Positions 63,252 to 64,000 of a stretch of DNA of 64,000 nt are shown here, one piece after another. Made by a program: the position numbers and the translations under genes. Each line of letters begins with the position of its first letter. The first letter of the stretch is position 1. Source of the stretch: Corynebacterium aurimucosum ATCC 700975 (lineage in GTDB: Bacteria > Actinomycetota > Actinomycetes > Mycobacteriales > Mycobacteriaceae). Below the pieces are notes generated by a model that was given only the letters and a program-made list of their open reading frames with translations, had not been told where the DNA came from and made no database searches. The stretch covers positions 558,001 to 622,000 of the forward strand of contig NC_012590.1 in assembly GCF_000022905.1 (NCBI RefSeq). The letters run 5' to 3'.

Positions 63252-64000
63252 GTGAGTGAACAACACAAACCCCTCGTTACTGTTTATGGAGACGGCCAGC
63301 TTGCACGCATGATGCAGCCGGCCGCCGCGGAGCTCGACATCCACCTGCGCGTGCTGGCCTCCGCGCCAGACAAGTCCGCCGCCCAGGTGATCCCGGACGT
63401 CGTTTTGGGCGACTACCACGATCTTGACGTGCTCACCGCCGCTGCGGAAGGCGCGGACGCGATTACTTTTGAGCACGAGCACGTCCCCACGGAGCACGTC
63501 GAGGCTCTCATCGCCGACGGCCTCAACGTCCAGCCCCAGCCTTCCGCCCTCCTTTACGCGCAGGACAAGCTGCTCATGCGCCAGAAACTGGCCGAGCTGG
63601 GCGCCCCGGTGCCGCGCTTTGCCGCCATCGAATCGGTGGAGGATGCACGGGATTTCGCCGCGCTTGTCGACGGTCATGTGTGCCTCAAAGCCCGCCGCGG
63701 CGGCTACGACGGTCACGGCGTGTGGTTCCCCTCCGCGAAGGAGCTGGAGCCGCTGGTAGAAGAACTTCTCGCAGCAGGCACCCCACTTATGGCAGAGGAA
63801 AAAGTTGCCCTTACCCGCGAGCTGTCCGTGCTCGCCGCTCGCCGCCCCTCCGGTGAGGTGAAGGTTTGGCCGGTCACCGAATCTGTGCAGCGGGACGGCA
63901 TCTGCGCCGAGGCCTTTGCCCCAGCCCCGAACCTTTCGCCGGAGCTGGCAGAGCGCGCCATGCAGGTAGGCATCAAGGTAGCCACTGAGCTTGGCGTTAC
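63252..64000 (+). CDS. purK: 5-(carboxyamino)imidazole ribonucleotide synthase, N-terminal part
   Basis: The frame opens with GTG at 63252 (SEQHKPLVTVYGDGQLARMMQPAAAELDI) and is still open at the window end, giving 249 residues. It is the ATP-grasp PurK of purine synthesis, which makes N5-CAIR from AIR, ATP and bicarbonate. DGQLARMM, FEHEHVPTEHVEAL, the QDKLLMRQKLAELGAPVP block and KARRGGYDGHGVW (ATP loop) are typical. GAAAGA precedes the start. The C-terminus lies outside. Confidence 0.94.
   Translation, partial: MSEQHKPLVTVYGDGQLARMMQPAAAELDIHLRVLASAPDKSAAQVIPDVVLGDYHDLDVLTAAAEGADAITFEHEHVPTEHVEALIADGLNVQPQPSALLYAQDKLLMRQKLAELGAPVPRFAAIESVEDARDFAALVDGHVCLKARRGGYDGHGVWFPSAKELEPLVEELLAAGTPLMAEEKVALTRELSVLAARRPSGEVKVWPVTESVQRDGICAEAFAPAPNLSPELAERAMQVGIKVATELGV

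Overview
The window is a stretch of a Corynebacterium chromosome. Diagnostic genes are a monomeric NADP isocitrate dehydrogenase, pyruvate carboxylase beside PEP carboxylase, the acyl-CoA carboxylase set accBC/accD1/accD2/accE with birA, an LpdA-type quinone reductase, a RamB/PrpR-type regulator next to prpDBC, and a trehalose-type ABC importer resembling TusFGK2-E. From memory, gene order largely follows the C. glutamicum icd-to-purK region. GC is high except in some inserted parts. I cannot name the species. No rRNA, tRNA or CRISPR array is visible.

Layout. 1-5.3 kb: end of ppc, an HNH endonuclease gene of the repeated actinobacterial kind, an M3 oligopeptidase and a PepSY membrane protein. 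5.6-13.4 kb: icd, an MFS exporter, xthA, a tiny membrane protein, trpS, a YihY/BrkB protein and an RDD protein. 13.4-21.4 kb: a D,D-carboxypeptidase, an adenosine-deaminase-like protein that has lost its metal ligands, a hypothetical protein, an NlpC/P60 hydrolase coupled to a small ESX-like protein, upp, an M20 amidohydrolase and lpdA. 21.4-27.5 kb: an Ltp-repeat protein and the methylcitrate cluster prpR / prpD-prpB-prpC for propionate use.

27.5-41.9 kb is the accessory part. It holds an ABC exporter pair of different base composition, a frameshifted IS256-family element, an ISL3 fragment with a SHOCT-domain gene, and an intact IS110-family element whose upstream non-coding end folds into five hairpins (candidate bridge RNA). 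Then come pyc, a repeat-rich intergenic zone, and an IS21-family element (frameshifted istA, intact istB). The IS21 element has 6-bp target duplications and sits inside one of two tandem 26-bp palindromes.

41.8-53.9 kb: a GNAT gene next to an Abi-like HEPN protein, then accBC, a rhodanese with serine in place of the catalytic cysteine, a Cj0069-family protein, a low-complexity DUF4282 membrane protein, a DUF3151 protein, maf, accE, accD2, accD1 and a small unknown gene. AccBC, AccD1, AccD2 and AccE with BirA form the acyl-CoA carboxylase system feeding fatty and mycolic acids. 54-60.1 kb: one tightly overlapping operon for an ABC sugar (probably trehalose) importer and a cytoplasmic GH13 enzyme. 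60.1-64 kb: a lipoprotein, birA with a pentapeptide-repeat insertion, a PH-domain protein, an acetolactate decarboxylase and the start of purK.

The most unusual observations are the IS110 non-coding hairpin array, the modular dyad elements shared by two distant intergenic regions, the palindrome pair split by IS21, the BirA repeat insertion, and three enzyme homologues (ADA-like, rhodanese, AccD2) with altered catalytic motifs.
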